Assembly (NCBI GenBank): GCA_050010555.1
Contig: JBEKKV010000001.1
Span: 62,001 to 126,000, forward strand
Direction: 5' to 3'
DNA: 64,000 nt
Origin: JALHUB01 sp050010555
GTDB lineage: Bacteria > Chloroflexota > Dehalococcoidia > DSTF01 > JALHUB01
Shown: one piece after another, positions 24,734 to 32,836 of the stretch
How positions within the stretch are numbered: position 1 is the first letter of the stretch
Layout of the letters: each line of letters opens with the position of its first letter
Notes under the pieces: generated by a model
Databases searched by the model: none
Told to the model about the DNA's origin: nothing
Seen by the model: only the letters and a program-made list of their open reading frames with translations
Program-made: the position numbers and the translations under genes

Positions 24734-25861
24734 TCAGGCCGCCACCTGGCGGAAGAACCGATCGTAATCATCCGCGACGTCCTCCCAGGAGAATTGCGTC
24801 CGTACGCGCTCCCTGGCCGCCGCTCGCAGCCAATCGCTGCGGTTGGGATCGGCCAGAAGGTCGCTGAGGACGCGGGCCAGGTCATTTGGGTCCTTTCGCC
24901 AGTAGACCGCCGCATCGCCGCCGACCTCGCGGTTGAACGGCACGTCGAAAGCGGCGACGCAGCAGCCGCAGCCCATCGCGTGAAGGAGCGCCGGATTCGT
25001 GCCGCCGACCTCGTGGCCGTGCAGGTAGACATAAGAACCGGCGTAGACCTCCTCGATATGGCCGGGCTCGTAAATGCCGCCGAGGAAGCGGACGCGGGGC
25101 CCGGCCGCTTGCTTCAGCTCTTCGAAGTAGCGGCTGCGGTAGTTCGCCGCGCCAACCACCACAAGTTCTTTGTCCGTCTCGAGCCGCGCGAAGGACCGCA
25201 CGATGACGTCCGTGTTGTTCTCGGGCTCGATGCGGGCAACGACAAGCGCGTACTCGCCGGCTCGGAGGCCGTATTGCTGGAGGACGGCCGGGTCGCGCGG
25301 CTCGAACAGGTTGGCGCCATAGCCGATGTAAGTGCTGTCGCGGCGGTGCGTCGAGCGGAAGTAGGGCTGGAGCGCCCGCGAGTCGCAGATGAGGCGCGAG
25401 GCGGTCCAGCGGGCACCGATCCTTTCGACGAGGCGGAGGTATAGCTTGGCGAGCGATCCCCACTTGCGCCGCTGCCAGTCGAAGCCGTCGGTGTTCATTA
25501 CGATAGGCTTTCCCGCGAGCTTCGCCGGCAGGTAAAGGGCGCTGGCGCGAAAGCCGAGGACGTAGAGCACGTCGAAGCCAGCGAAGAGCGCGTGGGCGGC
25601 GCTGAGCGTCTCGTGGCTCAGCGTCTCCAGCGACTTCGTGTACAACGCCGGCAGGTAGCGCAGCTTCACGCCTTGGTAGGTGTCCGGACGAGTCGGGAGG
25701 GAGTAGCGAGGCCGGCAGTAGACCGTGACCTCGTGGCCGCGGGTGACCAGGCGCGGCGCCAGCTCCGACGCCACCGTCTCGAAGCCGCCCCAGCGGGCCG
25801 GGATGCCGCGCGCTCCGATGATAGCGATCTTCAGCGGCGCATTGCCGTTTCTTGCTTTCAT
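24734..25861 (-). CDS. Glycosyltransferase family 4, DUF1972-type (rhamnosyltransferase-like)
   Basis: A 375-residue GT-B enzyme with the DUF1972 N-terminal signature GARGIPARWGGFET. The donor domain has LVVARIEPENN and GHEVGGTNPALLHAM, where relatives usually have NPSLLEAM; the second Glu of the EX7E-type motif is thus His. In the family these enzymes add rhamnose or similar sugars to exopolysaccharide repeat units at the inner face of the membrane. Its start overlaps the stop of the upstream gene (ATGA, 25858-25861). Confidence 0.9.
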   Translation of the reverse strand: MKARNGNAPLKIAIIGARGIPARWGGFETVASELAPRLVTRGHEVTVYCRPRYSLPTRPDTYQGVKLRYLPALYTKSLETLSHETLSAAHALFAGFDVLYVLGFRASALYLPAKLAGKPIVMNTDGFDWQRRKWGSLAKLYLRLVERIGARWTASRLICDSRALQPYFRSTHRRDSTYIGYGANLFEPRDPAVLQQYGLRAGEYALVVARIEPENNTDVIVRSFARLETDKELVVVGAANYRSRYFEELKQAAGPRVRFLGGIYEPGHIEEVYAGSYVYLHGHEVGGTNPALLHAMGCGCCVAAFDVPFNREVGGDAAVYWRKDPNDLARVLSDLLADPNRSDWLRAAARERVRTQFSWEDVADDYDRFFRQVAA

Positions 25862-27126
25862 CTCCCCTGCCCCTGCAGCGCCTTCGAAGCGCCGACCGAT
25901 ACGAGCGGCGACTCCGCCGCTTCCTCCTCAGCCAGGCTCTCCTGGAAGACGGCGAGCATGCTGCGCGCGTAACGCCGCCACGACATCGCCTCGTTCACAT
26001 AGCGGCGGCCGCGCTCCCCGATCGCGCGCGCAAGCGCCGGGTCTTCGACGAGGCGGATGATGGCTGCGGCGATTGCTTCGGGGTCGCGCGGCGGCACGAA
26101 GAGGGCCGTCTGGTGGTCCGTCAGCGCCTCGGTAATAGCCGCGCCCGTCGACACGACTACGGGGCGCCCGCAGGCCATCGCCTCCGACACCGCCAGCGCC
26201 CACGTCTGGTTCTCGTTGGGGAACACGAACGCGTCGCAGGCGTGGTAGTAGAGCTTCAACTCGTTCTCAGGCACGGCGCCCGCGAATGTCACTCGCCCGT
26301 CGAGCCCCATGGGCGTGACCAGGCGACGCAGCGACTCCGCGTAGTCGGGGTGCTGCTCCGGCGTCCCGGCGATCAGGAAGCGGATGTCGTGACCGGTGGC
26401 GACGGCCCGGGCGACGCCCTGGATCGCGTCCTCCAGGCGTCGATGCGGCATAAGGATGCCGAGCGAAAGCAGGAGGAAAGCGTCTTCGGGAATCGAATAG
26501 CGGCGGCGCAACGCCCCGACGGCCGAAGGGTCCTCTTCCGCGAGCGCTGCGCCGTCGACGCCGCTCCTGACGACCGCGCAGTCGATGCCGAAGCTGGCGT
26601 CGATCAGCCGCTTCGCGTAGTCAGAAAGGACGACGGTGCGGGAGATCCGTCGGACGAGGTGGCGGTCCAGGCGGAAGAAGAGCAGTCGCGAGAGGAGGCG
26701 CGCCGGCCAGAGCAGGCGACGCCATTCGGCGACGGGCGCGAGCGGGGGCCACGGTGGATCGTTGCACATCCAAACGACCGCCGGCGCCGGTGACATGACT
26801 CGCGCCGCCCAGACAGCCGCCCAGTGCGGCGGCCAGTGATGAGGATTGATGACTTCGAGCGGCTCGCGGATGCTGCGCGCCAGTTGCAGCATGTCCAGGA
26901 ACGCCCGCAGACGTCCCGGAACTAGCGGCAGGCGGGCCAGGGCATGCCGTCCGGTGACTACGATTCGCAATTGCGAGCAGACAGCCGGGTAGCAGCGTTG
27001 GTCGAAGGCGGGCGTGAAGACCGTGACGTCATGCCCCATCTCTTGCAGCTCACGCGCCAGGTAGACCGCCTGACGGTCGCCACCGCCCTCCGCGACAAGC
27101 TCCGGCAGAAGGATAGCTATTCTCAA
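25858..27126 (-). CDS. Glycosyltransferase family 4
   Basis: A 422-residue GT4 protein. The N-terminal domain starts RIAILLPELVAEGGGDRQ. The donor site shows LLSLGILMPHRRLEDAI, then FPNENQTWALAVSEAMACGRPVV, a recognised variant of the Glu-rich nucleotide-sugar motif. Somewhat longer than usual (360-390). Overlaps both neighbours by 4 bases, so it is tightly coupled with the pyruvyl transferase upstream and the DUF1972 glycosyltransferase downstream. Sugar specificity not deducible. Confidence 0.9.
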   Translation of the reverse strand: MRIAILLPELVAEGGGDRQAVYLARELQEMGHDVTVFTPAFDQRCYPAVCSQLRIVVTGRHALARLPLVPGRLRAFLDMLQLARSIREPLEVINPHHWPPHWAAVWAARVMSPAPAVVWMCNDPPWPPLAPVAEWRRLLWPARLLSRLLFFRLDRHLVRRISRTVVLSDYAKRLIDASFGIDCAVVRSGVDGAALAEEDPSAVGALRRRYSIPEDAFLLLSLGILMPHRRLEDAIQGVARAVATGHDIRFLIAGTPEQHPDYAESLRRLVTPMGLDGRVTFAGAVPENELKLYYHACDAFVFPNENQTWALAVSEAMACGRPVVVSTGAAITEALTDHQTALFVPPRDPEAIAAAIIRLVEDPALARAIGERGRRYVNEAMSWRRYARSMLAVFQESLAEEEAAESPLVSVGASKALQGQGR

Positions 27127-28292
27127 CTTCGCGCCTCCAGTGCAACCGGGTCGCTCTCGATAGCCGCTTCGGGGCAGCCGGCCAGTCGCGCGGCCATGAG
27201 AGCGCAGGCCCGCGCTTTCGCCCGCAGCGGCTCGACGCGCTGTCGCAGCTCCAGCGACGCTTGCTCGCGGTTGTCCAGCAGGGCGGCGACCCGCGCCGCA
27301 ACGTCGGCGGGCTCCAGGGACTGAAGGTCAACGACGCGGTCCTCGTGCCCGAGCTGGTGCATGAACTCTCGTATTTTCGGACCACTCGCCAAGGCGAGGC
27401 CGGGCGTGCCGGCCGCAGCGCCGAGAATGTTGGCATGCAATCGCATTCCGAGCATGATATCGCAGCGACGAAAGGCGGCCAGGACGTCGTCGGGACGCTG
27501 GTAGGCGGCCATCTCGACCGGCACGGGACGCGTCATAGCGTGGACCACAAGGTCGTCGAAGAGGCCGTCGTCGTCCGGCTTGCCGAAGTGCATTGGGATG
27601 AAGAGCAGGCGGGCGTTTGTCCTATCGACGATCGCGTCGAGGCATGCCGCGAGCTTCGTCACGAGTTCCGGAGTGGTGAGACGCAACAAAGGGTCGTGGT
27701 GCATCGGCCGCATCGAGATTCCAATGAGGGGTCGAGAATCTTGGTCTGCCTCTGTGCCAGCCTCGGCCGGCGGCGAGAGAGTGATGGCCGGGTCCGCCGT
27801 CACCTTTACCGGACGTCTCACGCCGGCAGCCCTGATGCTCCTCGCCGAGAACTGGTCTCGCGCCGTTACCGCAGCGGCCCGGCCCAGCGCGAGGCGCGTC
27901 AACAGCCGGTACAGCAGCGTCGAGGGCGGGTAGGCGCCGACCGCGTAGAACATCACCGGCTTCCCCAGGAGCTCCGCCGCCAGCGCCAGCAAGACGTAAG
28001 GGCGGTAGAAGTGCAGCCTGTCGGACAGCAGGCCGCCGCCGCCGATGAGAACGGCATCGGCGCTGCGTACGAGCGTCAGCAGCTTCGCGGTCCGCAGCGG
28101 AGAACGCCAGCTAAGGTAGCGTCCCTCCTGTTCTGTCGCCAGTCGCAATCGCGCGGGGTTGCCGCCGAGGAGGACGATTCGCACATCCGGCGCGGCCTCA
28201 CGGAGCAGGCGGCACATGGCGAGACCGATCGCGTCGTCCCCGACGTTGCCGTGCCCGTAGGCGCCGGCCATCAGGATCAGCGGGCCCTTCAA
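27123..28292 (-). CDS. Polysaccharide pyruvyl transferase family protein (CsaB-like)
   Basis: Read from TTG 28292, whose T overlaps the stop of the methyltransferase gene (TTGA) and which has AGGAGA upstream; 389 residues. ATG 28271, seven codons later, is the alternative. The N-terminal GAYGHGNVGDDAI and IGGGGLLSD are hallmarks of CsaB-like proteins, and the C-terminal GMRLHANILGAAAGTP is the nucleotide/PEP-binding half of this GT-B-like fold. It should transfer pyruvate from PEP to a sugar, giving a negatively charged ketal. In S-layer organisms such groups bind SLH domains, but no SLH protein is in this window. Confidence 0.88.
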   Translation of the reverse strand: MKGPLILMAGAYGHGNVGDDAIGLAMCRLLREAAPDVRIVLLGGNPARLRLATEQEGRYLSWRSPLRTAKLLTLVRSADAVLIGGGGLLSDRLHFYRPYVLLALAAELLGKPVMFYAVGAYPPSTLLYRLLTRLALGRAAAVTARDQFSARSIRAAGVRRPVKVTADPAITLSPPAEAGTEADQDSRPLIGISMRPMHHDPLLRLTTPELVTKLAACLDAIVDRTNARLLFIPMHFGKPDDDGLFDDLVVHAMTRPVPVEMAAYQRPDDVLAAFRRCDIMLGMRLHANILGAAAGTPGLALASGPKIREFMHQLGHEDRVVDLQSLEPADVAARVAALLDNREQASLELRQRVEPLRAKARACALMAARLAGCPEAAIESDPVALEARS

Positions 28293-29110
28293 GCCGCCGC
28301 TTCTCCTTTCTGCGCGCCCTCGGTGGCCGCGAGCCGACGCCGCGACGCACTGTTTGGCTTGGTAGCACAGGCAAAATAGTAGAGGCCGAGCAGTTCCGCC
28401 GCCTTCGTGCCGTCGAATACGCGCGCCGGTCGCCCGAACGTGGTCAATGTCTTGTCCTGTATTCGGGCGAGGAGTCGTGAGCGCCCCACAAGCGGGAGCA
28501 TCGGCGGGAAGATTCCCGCGGCGAATACCGTCCGGACCGAGAGCCCCGACTGCTCCAGGAGCTCCGCAATCTGCTGTCTGGTAAACGGCCGCTCCCAGGC
28601 TCCCCTGCGCAGGCGAAGGGCTTTGAAGGACCGCATGAGGGCGAACTTCTTCGGCACGATGTCGGAGTAGAAGACGCCGCCGGGCCGCAGGACGCGCGTC
28701 ATCTCGGCGACGATGGATGACGGGTCCGCGAAGTGCTCGAGCAGACCCGTCGACAGGACGACATCGAAGCTGCCGGTGGCGAAGGGCAGCGCGAACGCGT
28801 CGCCCAGCAAGAGGGCCATTTCGACGCCGTCGTCTCTGCTGCGGCCAGTTGCCAGACGGATAGCCGCGGGCTCGTAGTCGATGCCGACTGCCTGGAAGCC
28901 GAGACGGGCCAGAAATCGCGACAGACGGGCGGAGCCGCAGCCCACCTCCAGGCATCTCCCCGATTCCGGCAGATAAGGCTTCAGGTAGCTCAACTTCGTT
29001 TCGTCGATGGCGTACCAGGTGTCATGCGGCTCGTTGCCCCGGGCGGCCGACCACAGGTCGCCCCAGTACGCCCTGGATTCGCGTCGAGATTCGTCACTCT
29101 TGAGAGTCAA
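28289..29110 (-). CDS. Class I SAM-dependent methyltransferase
   Basis: Read from TTG 29110, which overlaps the flippase stop codon as TTGA and has AGGAGGCGGC upstream; 273 residues. Motif I is CLEVGCGSARLSRFL (about 52-66), then VGIDYEPAA and FDVVLSTGLLEHF, and a post-motif VLRPGGVFYSDI. A Methyltransf_11 type enzyme, probably modifying a sugar or the lipid-linked oligosaccharide, judged from its place between flippase and pyruvyl transferase genes. The reading frame stays open far upstream, but that part only overlaps the flippase gene. Confidence 0.88.
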   Translation of the reverse strand: MTLKSDESRRESRAYWGDLWSAARGNEPHDTWYAIDETKLSYLKPYLPESGRCLEVGCGSARLSRFLARLGFQAVGIDYEPAAIRLATGRSRDDGVEMALLLGDAFALPFATGSFDVVLSTGLLEHFADPSSIVAEMTRVLRPGGVFYSDIVPKKFALMRSFKALRLRRGAWERPFTRQQIAELLEQSGLSVRTVFAAGIFPPMLPLVGRSRLLARIQDKTLTTFGRPARVFDGTKAAELLGLYYFACATKPNSASRRRLAATEGAQKGEAAA

Positions 29111-30675
29111 GCCGCCTCCTGTGTAACGGCGCGTCGCGATCGGACGCTCGGCACGGCTCGCCAGAGCACGCGCACCTCTTCGATTCCCAGCAGGGACGCC
29201 ACGACGACGTACACGCCGCCGCTGGCCAGAAGGAGCGTTATCTGCTCCGCCGCCGTCAGCAGGTACGAGGGCGACGAATGCGCCCGGTCGACCACCAGGA
29301 ACGCTGCGTAGTAGACGGCGACAGCGACGCCCGCCGCGAGAAGCGGTCGCAGGGCGAAGGCTACCAGCCGCCGCGGCGACGGCACACCCGAGGCATGCCT
29401 CACCAACCAGTAGGTTACGAGCATTGTCGCGACGTAGTCGCCGGCTCGAGCCAGGGCAAGGCCGGTCACCGACCAGACGTGGCTCAGGCCCACGGCCGCG
29501 CCTGCGTAGAGGCCGATTGTGGCCAGTTCCGCCTTCAGCGGCGTAACGAAGTCGCCGGCCGCGAATATTCCCTTTTGCAACAGCAATGTCATTCCGACAG
29601 CGCTTATGCCCAAAACGTACGCGGCAAGCACGTGGCCGCCAATGCGAACATCCTCGGGCGCCACCTTCCCGGGCCCGTACGCCAGCCGCGTGAGCGGCAC
29701 CGAGGCGGCTATTATCAGCAGCGTTGCCGGTATGAGGACGACAAGTGTTAGACGCGCTGCTTGCATCATGGCCGGCGCCAGCTCCGCGCGGGCAGTGGCG
29801 GCAAGACGGACGAATCGGGGGTAGATGATTACTCCCAGCGAGCCGTTGAAGACCGTCGTAGGCAGAGTACAGATCGTAACCGCGATCGCCATCATCGATA
29901 CCGCGCCTGTGCCCTTCGTCGACGCTATCAAGCGCTCGATGAGCGGCGCGCAGTAGGCGACGCCCATGTAGATGGCAACAGGCGCCGACTGGGCCAGGAC
30001 GCGCCGGACGCCCGGGTGCCGGAGATGGATCGTCGGCGCGTAGGTGATGCCCTTCCGCCTCAGAAAGACCATAAGCAGCGCCACGTGCGCGACGCCACCG
30101 ACCAGGAGGCCCGCGCCCGCGGCCGTGATGCCGATGGTCTTCCCGCCGACGATGACGAAAGCGATGGCGAAGACGTTCATCACGACCGAGTTCAGCGCCG
30201 GCGTCAGAAAGTGCTCTTTGGTATTGAGGATGGGTCCCAGCAGCGACGCGAGGCATATGAACAGGAGCAGCGGTAGAGTGAAGTACATGAGGTGGGCCGC
30301 AGCGGTTGCACTCTGCTCCGACAACCCTGGCGCGATGACACTCACGAGCGCCCGGCTGAAGATCATACCGATGAGCACGAGCGCCGCGATAGAAATCGTC
30401 GCTAGGTTGACGACGGAGCTCAGCGTAATGCGGGCGTCTTCCGGCTTCCCCTGCTCGACGTAGTTCACATAGACGTGCACTAGCGCCGGCGCCAGTGCCC
30501 CCAGCACCAGGATCGCCTGCAGCGTGGTCGGGATGAAGACGGCAACGAAATAGGCGTCGGAATCGCCCGAGAGGCCGAACACCGACGTTATCGACGCGTT
30601 TCGGGCATAGCCCAGCATCGCGCCCATGAGCGTCAGCGCCCCAACGAGACCGATAAGCTGGTAGAGCCGCTTCAT
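29107..30675 (-). CDS. MurJ/Wzx-type lipid-linked oligosaccharide flippase
   Basis: A 522-residue membrane protein with about 13-14 hydrophobic segments and the MATE/MOP layout of the MurJ family (N-terminal NASITSVFGLSGDSDAYFVA, central GVAYCAPLIERLIAS). AGGAAG precedes the ATG by one base. It could be the lipid II flippase MurJ itself or, more likely given that all neighbours make polysaccharide, the flippase for the lipid-linked repeat unit made here. The conserved charged residues that separate these two roles were not checked. Confidence 0.85.
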   Translation of the reverse strand: MKRLYQLIGLVGALTLMGAMLGYARNASITSVFGLSGDSDAYFVAVFIPTTLQAILVLGALAPALVHVYVNYVEQGKPEDARITLSSVVNLATISIAALVLIGMIFSRALVSVIAPGLSEQSATAAAHLMYFTLPLLLFICLASLLGPILNTKEHFLTPALNSVVMNVFAIAFVIVGGKTIGITAAGAGLLVGGVAHVALLMVFLRRKGITYAPTIHLRHPGVRRVLAQSAPVAIYMGVAYCAPLIERLIASTKGTGAVSMMAIAVTICTLPTTVFNGSLGVIIYPRFVRLAATARAELAPAMMQAARLTLVVLIPATLLIIAASVPLTRLAYGPGKVAPEDVRIGGHVLAAYVLGISAVGMTLLLQKGIFAAGDFVTPLKAELATIGLYAGAAVGLSHVWSVTGLALARAGDYVATMLVTYWLVRHASGVPSPRRLVAFALRPLLAAGVAVAVYYAAFLVVDRAHSSPSYLLTAAEQITLLLASGGVYVVVASLLGIEEVRVLWRAVPSVRSRRAVTQEAA

Positions 30676-30701
30676 CTTCCTTCAGCCAAGAAATCGCGTA
30701 T

Positions 30702-31397
30702 CTAAATCGCCGATGCTTCCGCCGCGCTCTCGTTCGCCTCGCCTTCGTCCGTCGCCGCCGCCGTTTGCCGCAGCGCGACGGTGAGCGCGTGCACCAGCGC
30801 CATGTGGACATCCTCTATCAGTCCCTGCTGGTCGGCGGAAACGACGACGCTGATGTCGACGAGGCCGGCAAGCGCGCCGCCTTGGAACCCCGAGAAGCCG
30901 ATAGTCACGGCGCCGCACCGTCGCGCCGCCTCGATCGCGCGAAGCACGTTGGGCGAATTGCCGCTACCGGACACGGCGATCACGACGTCGCCGGCCACCA
31001 GTGATGACTGCAGTTGGTTGGCGAAGGCGTCCTCAAACGACGTGTCGTTGGCCCACGCCGTGAGCAGCGCGACGTTGTCAGTGAGCGAGACTGCCTTTAC
31101 GCCGCCTCGGCTGTCGTCGTGGTTCGGCTTATGCCAGTCGGTCACGGCGTGGCTTGCAGTCGCGGCGCTGCCGCCGTTCCCGAGGACGTATACTGTCTTG
31201 TCTTCCGCCCTCGCGCGGATCATCTCCTCGGCAACTCGGGCAACCTCTCGAATCGGCAGGGCGCGGAGCGCCTCGCTGAGACTGCGCGCGTAGGAATCCA
31301 GGAGCCGGATGAGCTCCGGCCGCGGCGGCGAGCCCGCCATGCCACCCGCCGTCTGACGCCTTTTCGCACGCCGGTCTTGGAGATAGATCGGCTTCAT
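30702..31397 (-). CDS. gmhA: D-sedoheptulose 7-phosphate isomerase (GmhA-like SIS protein)
   Basis: From ATG 31397, sharing ATGA with the gene upstream; 231 residues. The SIS fold shows VLGNGGSAATASH, DTSFEDAFANQL, VSGSGNSPNVL and EDVHMALVHAL, all matching GmhA. Family reaction: sedoheptulose 7-phosphate to D-glycero-D-manno-heptose 7-phosphate. HddA, HddC and GmhB homologues lie within 4 kb, which makes the heptose assignment much stronger than the SIS fold alone. The N-terminal 20 basic residues are an extension. Confidence 0.88.
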   Translation of the reverse strand: MKPIYLQDRRAKRRQTAGGMAGSPPRPELIRLLDSYARSLSEALRALPIREVARVAEEMIRARAEDKTVYVLGNGGSAATASHAVTDWHKPNHDDSRGGVKAVSLTDNVALLTAWANDTSFEDAFANQLQSSLVAGDVVIAVSGSGNSPNVLRAIEAARRCGAVTIGFSGFQGGALAGLVDISVVVSADQQGLIEDVHMALVHALTVALRQTAAATDEGEANESAAEASAI

Positions 31398-32836
31398 GGC
31401 TGTCTCTCCGCAACCGTTTGCGTGGCCGGCTGTCGCTTCTCCTTCTCCTCGATGCGCAGCGGCCGGTACGAGGGCGGCAGACTCCTCTGTCGCCCCAGCA
31501 CGCGCTTCAGGGAGGCGAAGAGCAGTCGCAGGTCCAGCCAGACCGAGTAGTCGCGAACGTAGGCAATGTCCATCAGCGCTTGTTCCTCCGCTTCCTCTCC
31601 TCGCGACGTGTCGGCCGCGGGCCCGGTGAGCCCGGGGCGAACTCGCATCAGATTGCGCAGCCACGGCTCGTCGGCCGCACCGTCCTGCTCGACCAGGGCG
31701 CGAGGCCCGACGAGGCTCATGTGCCCGGCGATGACGTTGACGACGTTCGGAAGCTTGCCCAACCGGCCTGCCGCGATCAGCCTGCGGAAGCGCCAGGCGA
31801 GACGCGGCACCAGCCCGGGCGGTTGACGGCCCGCCGGCTCGGCGAACATAAGCAAAGAGAAGCGTTCCTGCTGTCTGCCCAACACCGGCTCGCGCGCGAA
31901 GAACGGCCCATCGCCGTCGATGCGGCTGGCCAGCCAGCAGAGCGCAACGCACGGCGCGAGTAGTAGCAGCAGCGCCAGCGACCCCAGGTAGTCCAGCACG
32001 CGCTTCATCAGAGCGTCGGGGCCGGTGATTCGCAGCGGCTGTACGCTTACCAGGGGAAGGAACCCGCTGTCCGTCATTTCGGCGCCGGTGGTCACGAGGT
32101 GCTGCAACCCCGGCGCCAGCTTCAACCGAATGCCTTCGCGGCTCGACGCAAGCTCAAGCAGGTCGCGGTAGCTCTCCCAGCTAACGGCGTTGGGGAGCAC
32201 CACGACGGTCGAGACGCCGTACTTTCGCGCAACCTCGCGAACGGCCCGCGGATCACCGAGGACGCGCAGGCCGTCGGCAACGTGGCTGCCAACGGCGCGA
32301 TAGTCGTCGAGGAAGCCGACGACTATCACTCCAGCCGAAGGCGGCCAGTTCAGCTGCCTTGCCACCGCGACGCCGTGCGCGCCGGCGCCGACGACCAGGC
32401 AGCGGCGCACGAAGTGGCCCGACTCGCGCAGGCGGAAGATGACGCGCCGAACGAGAAAGCGCGCGCCGCCGACGAACGGAATAGCCAGGAACCAGGCGAG
32501 GACGAGCGCCCCGCGGGAGATCGGCTCGTTCGCCAGGAAGGCGAGGATGAGGATGCCGCCGGTGCCATAGGTGATGGCCTTGAACGTGGCGGCGTACTCG
32601 CGGTGGCCGCTGAAGAGCGCTTCCGGATCGTAGAGGCGGTTGCCGACGAAGAGCAGCAGTATAGTCACGACCATCAGCCCACCGAAGAACACAGTGTAGT
32701 CGGTGGGGCGTGACGCCTGGTCGTTCAGGAAGCGGCCGCCGTACCGACAGGCGAACGCCGACGCCAGTGCGGCGACTAGCATTGTAAGGTCGACGGCGAA
32801 CAGCACCAGGGCCGCAGTCTTGTCTTGCCTAGACAT
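31394..32836 (-). CDS. Polyisoprenyl-phosphate sugar transferase-like protein, apparently degenerate catalytic site
   Basis: A 480-residue protein with the WcaJ/WbaP layout: four or five N-terminal membrane segments, a Rossmann-like central domain (VVGAGAHGVAVARQL near 150) and a C-terminal sugar transferase domain from about residue 280. In that domain the sequence that should read LDELPQL is LGKLPNV: the catalytic Asp-Glu pair is Gly360-Lys361. KFRTM is replaced by FSLLMF, GDMS by GHMS, and GPRP by GPRA. With the essential nucleophile missing, sugar-phosphate transfer is unlikely; it may be a regulatory or scaffold paralogue of the intact enzyme at 24020-24721. Confidence 0.85.
   Translation of the reverse strand: MSRQDKTAALVLFAVDLTMLVAALASAFACRYGGRFLNDQASRPTDYTVFFGGLMVVTILLLFVGNRLYDPEALFSGHREYAATFKAITYGTGGILILAFLANEPISRGALVLAWFLAIPFVGGARFLVRRVIFRLRESGHFVRRCLVVGAGAHGVAVARQLNWPPSAGVIVVGFLDDYRAVGSHVADGLRVLGDPRAVREVARKYGVSTVVVLPNAVSWESYRDLLELASSREGIRLKLAPGLQHLVTTGAEMTDSGFLPLVSVQPLRITGPDALMKRVLDYLGSLALLLLLAPCVALCWLASRIDGDGPFFAREPVLGRQQERFSLLMFAEPAGRQPPGLVPRLAWRFRRLIAAGRLGKLPNVVNVIAGHMSLVGPRALVEQDGAADEPWLRNLMRVRPGLTGPAADTSRGEEAEEQALMDIAYVRDYSVWLDLRLLFASLKRVLGRQRSLPPSYRPLRIEEKEKRQPATQTVAERQP

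Noticed and set aside
24882..25463. Other Arg/Pro-rich frames inside the glycosyltransferase genes
   Set aside because: Alternative frames of high-GC coding sequence without motifs or ribosome sites.
28293..28955. Upstream extension of the pyruvyl transferase frame
   Set aside because: It overlaps the methyltransferase gene in another frame; the CsaB-like motif begins at 28292.
29111..30811. Upstream extension of the methyltransferase frame
   Set aside because: It only reads an out-of-frame copy of the flippase gene and gives Arg/Gly-rich sequence without motifs.
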